Shown here in pieces: positions 61,832 through 64,000 of a DNA stretch of 64,000 bases. This DNA comes from Cellulomonas hominis (GTDB lineage Bacteria > Actinomycetota > Actinomycetes > Actinomycetales > Cellulomonadaceae). The notes below the pieces were generated by a model. That model did not search any database. It was not told the origin of the DNA and saw only the letters and a program-made list of their open reading frames with translations. The DNA is taken from contig NZ_JACHDN010000001.1 of NCBI RefSeq assembly GCF_014201095.1, positions 2,914,001-2,978,000 of the forward strand, given 5' to 3'. Numbering within the stretch: the stretch's first letter is position 1; every line of letters begins with the position of its first letter. Made by a program: the position numbers and the translations under genes.

Positions 61832-61855
61832 CTGCGGGGGGTGTGCGCCCCGGGG

Positions 61856-62782
61856 TCAGACCCCGGCGGCGGCCTTCAGGTCCGGGACGAAGTCCGGGTG
61901 CTCCTCCAGCCACGCCTGCGCGGACGCGGCCGGGTCGCCGCCGCCGTCCTCGTTGAACATGAGGTTCTCCAGCGAGAACAGCTGCTCGTCGCTGAGGGTG
62001 AACGCCTCGATGAGCTTGGTCAGCGTCGGGTAGTCCTCGCTGAAGCCCAGGCGGCCGACGGTGTGGATCTCCTCGGCCTCGCCCATGGCGCCCTCCGGGT
62101 CCTCGAGGTCGCGGACCGGGTAGGCGTCGTACGCCCAGTGCGGCCGCCACAGGGTGACGGCGATGTTCTCGCCCGCGTCGGTCGCACCCTTGAGCTCGGC
62201 CAGCATCGCGGGCGTCGAGGAGACGACGAACTCCATGTCCTCCAGGCCGTAGGTGGGGACGGCCTCGTCCTGCGTGATGCGGGTGAGGCCCGCGCCGGAC
62301 TCGATGCCGACGATCCGGTCGCCGAACGCGCCGGCGTTCTCCGCGAGCTCGTCCAGCGAGGTGATCGGTGCGTCCTCGTTCACCGCGATGGTCAGGCGCG
62401 CGTCGTCGTACCAGACGCCGAGCTGCTCCATCTCGTCGCCGAACTCCTTGAGGTAGTCGGCGTGCGTGGTGGGCAGCCACATGTCGAAGTTGACGTCGAA
62501 GTCGCCGCCGGTCAGGCCGGTGTAGACGACGCCGGCGTCGGCCTCCTGGGACTCGACCGTGTAGCCGTCCTCCTCGAGGATCGTCTGGAACAGCGCGGAC
62601 ACCGCGATGCCCTCGTCCCAGCCGGAGTGCACGCCGATCGCGACCTCGGGCAGGTCGCCGTTGGCGAGCCGCTCCTCCTCGTCGGAGCCGGCCGAGCCGG
62701 AGCCCGACGCGCAGGCCGTCAGGGCGAGCCCGACGGCGACCGCGGAGGCGGCGAGGGTGGTACGGCGGGTGCGGGTGCGCAT
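61856..62782 (-). CDS. Glycine betaine/proline ABC transporter substrate-binding lipoprotein
   Basis: The 308-residue protein has a lipobox LTAC (21-24; Cys24) and an OpuAC/ProX fold: VAIGVHSGWDEGIA, YTVESQEADAGVVYTGLTGGDFDVNFDMWLP and WRPHWAY, with aromatic residues suited to quaternary ammonium binding. It delivers betaine, choline or proline betaine to the permease at 62858 for osmoprotection. It is the last of three minus-strand genes; a 75-nt gap with a 14-bp palindrome at 62815-62828 separates it from the permease. Confidence 0.9.
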   Translation of the reverse strand: MRTRTRRTTLAASAVAVGLALTACASGSGSAGSDEEERLANGDLPEVAIGVHSGWDEGIAVSALFQTILEEDGYTVESQEADAGVVYTGLTGGDFDVNFDMWLPTTHADYLKEFGDEMEQLGVWYDDARLTIAVNEDAPITSLDELAENAGAFGDRIVGIESGAGLTRITQDEAVPTYGLEDMEFVVSSTPAMLAELKGATDAGENIAVTLWRPHWAYDAYPVRDLEDPEGAMGEAEEIHTVGRLGFSEDYPTLTKLIEAFTLSDEQLFSLENLMFNEDGGGDPAASAQAWLEEHPDFVPDLKAAAGV

Positions 62783-62857
62783 GGGTGTGTCCTTCCGTGG
62801 GCGCGCGGCATCGCACCGGGCGCCCGGTCGGGGGTGGGTGTGGGGGTAGCGGGGGGA

Positions 62858-63757
62858 TCAGGCCTTGGCGGCCGCGGCGACGGCCCGGGCCGTCGGGGTG
62901 CGCGTGCCGAGGGCGGAGGTCACCCGGTCCAGGAACATCGCGAGGATGACCACGGACAGGCCGGCCTCGAAGCCGAGCGACACGTTGACCCGCTGCAGCG
63001 CCTGGACGACGGCCCCGCCGAGGCCGGCCGCGCCGACCATGCCGGAGATGACCACCATCGACAGGGACAGCATGATCACCTGGTTGACGCCGGCCATGAT
63101 GGTCGGCATCGCGAGCGGCAGCTGGATCTGGCGGAGGATGCGGCCGTCGGTCGAGCCGAACGCGTGACCCGCCTCGACGACCTCGCGGTCGACCTGCCGC
63201 AGGCCCAGCTCGGTGAACCGGACGCCCGGGGCCATCGCGAAGATCACGGTCGCGACGATGCCGGGGACGACGCCGACGCGGAAGATCACCACGGTCGGGA
63301 TCAAGTAGACGAACGCCGGCATGGTCTGCATGAAGTCGAGCACCGGCCGGACCGTCCGCGAGACCCGGTCGTCGCCGGCGGCCCAGATGCCCAGCGGGAT
63401 GGCGAGCACCAGGGCCACGAGGCTCGCGAGGATCACCAGCGCGAGCGTGTCCATGGCGTTGCCCCACTGGCCGACGCCCGCGATGACCACGAGCCCGACC
63501 AGCGTGCCGACGGCGAGCTTCCAGCCCTTCGCGAACAGCGCGACCAGCGCGAGCGCCACCGCGATGAACCAGAACGGCGGGCCGGACAGCACGGCGTCCA
63601 GGCCGTCGTAGGCGCCCTCCAGGACGCTCTTGATCGCGGCGAAGACGCCGCTGAACGTGCTGGTCACCCACGTGATGGCGGTGTCGACGGCGTCGCCGAG
63701 CGGCAGGCGGGGGATGCCCTGGTCCGTGGACTCCAGGGCGCGGACGACGGCGCTCAT
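62858..63757 (-). CDS. Glycine betaine/proline ABC transporter permease
   Basis: This 299-residue protein has an N-terminal amphipathic segment with the VDTAITWVT stretch (about 24-32), then about six helices. MQTMPAFVYLIP and the loop with EAGHAFGSTDGRILRQIQLPLAMP (about 196-219) are the OpuAB/ProW coupling motif. It pairs with the CBS-containing ATPase that overlaps it by 4 bp. Functions in osmoprotectant uptake. Confidence 0.92.
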   Translation of the reverse strand: MSAVVRALESTDQGIPRLPLGDAVDTAITWVTSTFSGVFAAIKSVLEGAYDGLDAVLSGPPFWFIAVALALVALFAKGWKLAVGTLVGLVVIAGVGQWGNAMDTLALVILASLVALVLAIPLGIWAAGDDRVSRTVRPVLDFMQTMPAFVYLIPTVVIFRVGVVPGIVATVIFAMAPGVRFTELGLRQVDREVVEAGHAFGSTDGRILRQIQLPLAMPTIMAGVNQVIMLSLSMVVISGMVGAAGLGGAVVQALQRVNVSLGFEAGLSVVILAMFLDRVTSALGTRTPTARAVAAAAKA

Positions 63758-64000
63758 GCCGGCACCTCCTCGCCGACGCGGGCGGCCGGGTCGACGGCGG
63801 CTCCCGGCGCGTCGGCGACCGGGGTGCCGCGCGGCGGCGTGCTGGTCTCCGGCGGCACCATGGCCTCGAGCAGCGTGACGCGGGGGATGACCCCGACCAG
63901 GCGGCCCTTGTCGTCGGTGACCGGCACGGGCAGCGGCGACTCGGCGGCGGGCGCGAACACGTCGGCCAGCGCGGTGTCGACCGACACGGAGCTCAGCGAG
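63754..64000 (-). CDS. Glycine betaine ABC transporter ATPase, C-terminal CBS part
   Basis: Only the last roughly 80 residues are in the window. They contain a CBS-domain pattern, PLPVPVTDDKGRLVGVIPR, then an acidic Pro-rich tail. OpuAA/ProV ATPases end in CBS domains that sense ionic strength and gate transport. The gene continues beyond the right edge and its stop overlaps the permease start by 4 bp. Confidence 0.8.
   Translation of the reverse strand, partial: SLSSVSVDTALADVFAPAAESPLPVPVTDDKGRLVGVIPRVTLLEAMVPPETSTPPRGTPVADAPGAAVDPAARVGEEVPA

Noticed and set aside
62815..62828. Palindrome ACCGGGCGCCCGGT as an operator for the betaine genes
   Set aside because: It lies between the permease and the last gene of the operon, not at a promoter, and fits an intercistronic hairpin better.

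Overview
The window reads as chromosome of a very GC-rich actinobacterium (Actinomycetota), most likely Micrococcales and perhaps Cellulomonas-like. The evidence is the extreme GC bias at third codon positions, frequent GTG starts, dense 4-bp stop/start overlaps, a WhiB regulator, a decaprenyl-phosphate phosphoribosyltransferase end, and the conserved actinobacterial order whiB - large GT2 - DUF5719 - wbbL - metallopeptidase - DUF3499 - manB - Trm112. The genus is an inference. I see no rRNA, tRNA, CRISPR array, transposase or integrase.

Region A (1-39.5 kb) is a large cell-surface glycopolymer locus. It holds the end of a DPPR synthase, two Wzx-like flippases (279, 24905), a Wzm/Wzt ABC exporter (3899-6051), a flippase-like UPF0104 protein (34347), three GT-C-like polytopic proteins (16939, 31833, 37370), an O-acyltransferase (29463), about a dozen GT2/GT4 glycosyltransferases, two FkbM-type proteins plus another methyltransferase, and nucleotide-sugar genes: two adjacent GDP-mannose 4,6-dehydratase paralogues, rmlA, rmlC, rmlD, a probable dTDP-rhamnose 4-epimerase-like enzyme, and manA. 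rmlB is not in the window. Two export routes suggest at least two polymers. The block 21616-27267 is six minus-strand genes, with five junctions overlapping or nearly touching.

Region B (39.5-48.3 kb) is the conserved whiB block: TIGR03089 protein, whiB, a giant membrane GT2, a DUF5719 protein, a WbbL-type rhamnosyltransferase, a degenerate metallopeptidase, DUF3499 and a small zinc-ribbon protein.

Region C (48.5-59.1 kb) is a sugar-utilisation island lying between that block and its usual partner manB. A minus-strand operon encodes a lipoprotein binding protein, two permeases, a DUF1861 (GH130-like) protein, a DUF1189-like membrane protein and an MsmK/UgpC-type ATPase. A divergent plus-strand operon encodes a GH130 enzyme, a second ManA and a GH13 glucosidase, and runs directly into manB. 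Two LacI-type palindromes (core CAAACCGGTTTG) sit at the two divergent promoters. The likely logic is mannoside import, release of mannose or mannose-1-phosphate, and conversion by ManB and ManA to fructose-6-phosphate.

Region D (59.1-64 kb) holds manB, Trm112, a cation diffusion facilitator and, on the minus strand, a glycine-betaine/proline ABC transporter cut by the window end.

A recurrent signal is a TAnnnT -10 box placed 6-9 nt before a GTG/ATG, found at nine genes and predicting leaderless transcripts. Convergent gene ends carry long GC-rich hairpins without T tracts.
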